This document shows, one piece after another, positions 44,179-44,274 of a DNA stretch of 44,274 nucleotides (positions within the stretch are counted from its first letter, which is position 1; each line of letters begins with the position of its first letter). The position numbers and the translations under genes were made by a program. The DNA is from Desulfobulbaceae bacterium (GTDB lineage: Bacteria > Desulfobacterota > Desulfobulbia > Desulfobulbales > SURF-16), in contig PKTX01000055.1 in NCBI GenBank assembly GCA_002868945.1, positions 37,651-81,924 of the forward strand. The letters run 5' to 3'. The notes beneath the pieces were generated by a model. That model did no database searches, had not been told where the DNA came from, and was given only the letters and a program-made list of their open reading frames with translations.

Positions 44179-44226
44179 AAACGGAAGAAGGCGACCAGGG
44201 CTTACCCTGGTCGCCTTCTTCCGTTT
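44179..44226 (+). terminator. Strong hairpin downstream of sucrose synthase
   Basis: A 22-bp perfect stem (left arm 44179-44200, right arm 44205-44226) with loop CTTA lies about 135 bases after the stop. The stem ends in AAAC/GTTT and lacks a long U-run because the tandem repeat begins within its right arm. It is likely a terminator, possibly bidirectional. Confidence 0.75.
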
Positions 44227-44274
44227 CCTAACTTCCGTTTCCTAACTTCCGTTTCCTAACTTCCGTTTCCTAAC
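44219..44274. repeat. 14-bp tandem repeat, at least four copies, at window end
   Basis: Four exact copies of TTCCGTTTCCTAAC fill 44219-44274 and reach the last base. The first copy begins inside the terminator's right arm (TTCCGTTT), so the array appears to have grown out of that arm. It probably continues past the window. Confidence 0.9.

Overview
The window reads as a chromosomal segment of a salt-tolerant, sulfur-metabolising Desulfobacterota bacterium, most likely from the Desulfobulbales. The evidence is a DsrC sulfur-carrier protein with both C-terminal cysteines, a complete ectABC-ask ectoine operon, a sucrose synthase/fructokinase pair, and the Desulfobacterota flavour of several small proteins. 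The assignment is an inference from gene content. I see no prophage, plasmid, CRISPR, rRNA or tRNA, and nearly all of the DNA is ordinary, densely packed housekeeping sequence.

Layout. 1-5.4 kb: birA (minus), then on plus a 4-oxalocrotonate-tautomerase-like protein, ligA, acylphosphatase, and an overlapping zinc-ribbon/ATP-grasp pair of unknown role. This part also holds three palindromic or inverted-repeat non-coding elements. 5.6-9.6 kb: dsrC, then a five-gene overlapping operon pyrK-pyrD-ykvA-ykgJ-HAD nucleotidase. 9.8-14 kb: parA-parB with a perfect 32-bp parS-centred palindrome just upstream, an M20 peptidase, a cupin and an NIL/ferredoxin protein. 14.1-21.3 kb: the phosphate operon pstS-pstC-pstA-pstB-phoU-phoB, with enlarged PstC and PstA and a strong hairpin after pstS. 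21.7-27.2 kb: a fused MsrA-MsrB, then a metal-uptake operon (DUF4198 protein, FmdE-like protein, FecBCD-type ABC transporter) behind a promoter carrying a NikR-like operator.

27.4-33 kb is an osmotic-stress block: an MscS channel with a cyclic-nucleotide-binding fold, and ectA-ectB-ectC-ask. 33-37.8 kb holds a P-loop kinase with an apparent non-canonical start, a divergent sigma-70 factor, a divergent asparagine-synthetase-like protein, a double SH3b protein and a MarR regulator. 37.9-40.1 kb: bioA and hemC. 40.4-44.3 kb: fructokinase and sucrose synthase, divergent, ending in a terminator whose 3' arm seeds a 14-bp tandem repeat that runs to the window edge.

The themes are osmoadaptation (ectoine, MscS, sucrose), phosphate and metal uptake, and cofactor or nucleotide synthesis. 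I did not find a convincing wholly new defence or mobile system. The best leads are the NikR-like operator on the DUF4198/FmdE/ABC operon, the kinase with no usable start except ATC behind an ideal Shine-Dalgarno, the catalytically altered AsnB-like protein in a sigma-factor operon, the zinc-ribbon/ATP-grasp pair beside dsrC, and the family of MITE-like repeats.
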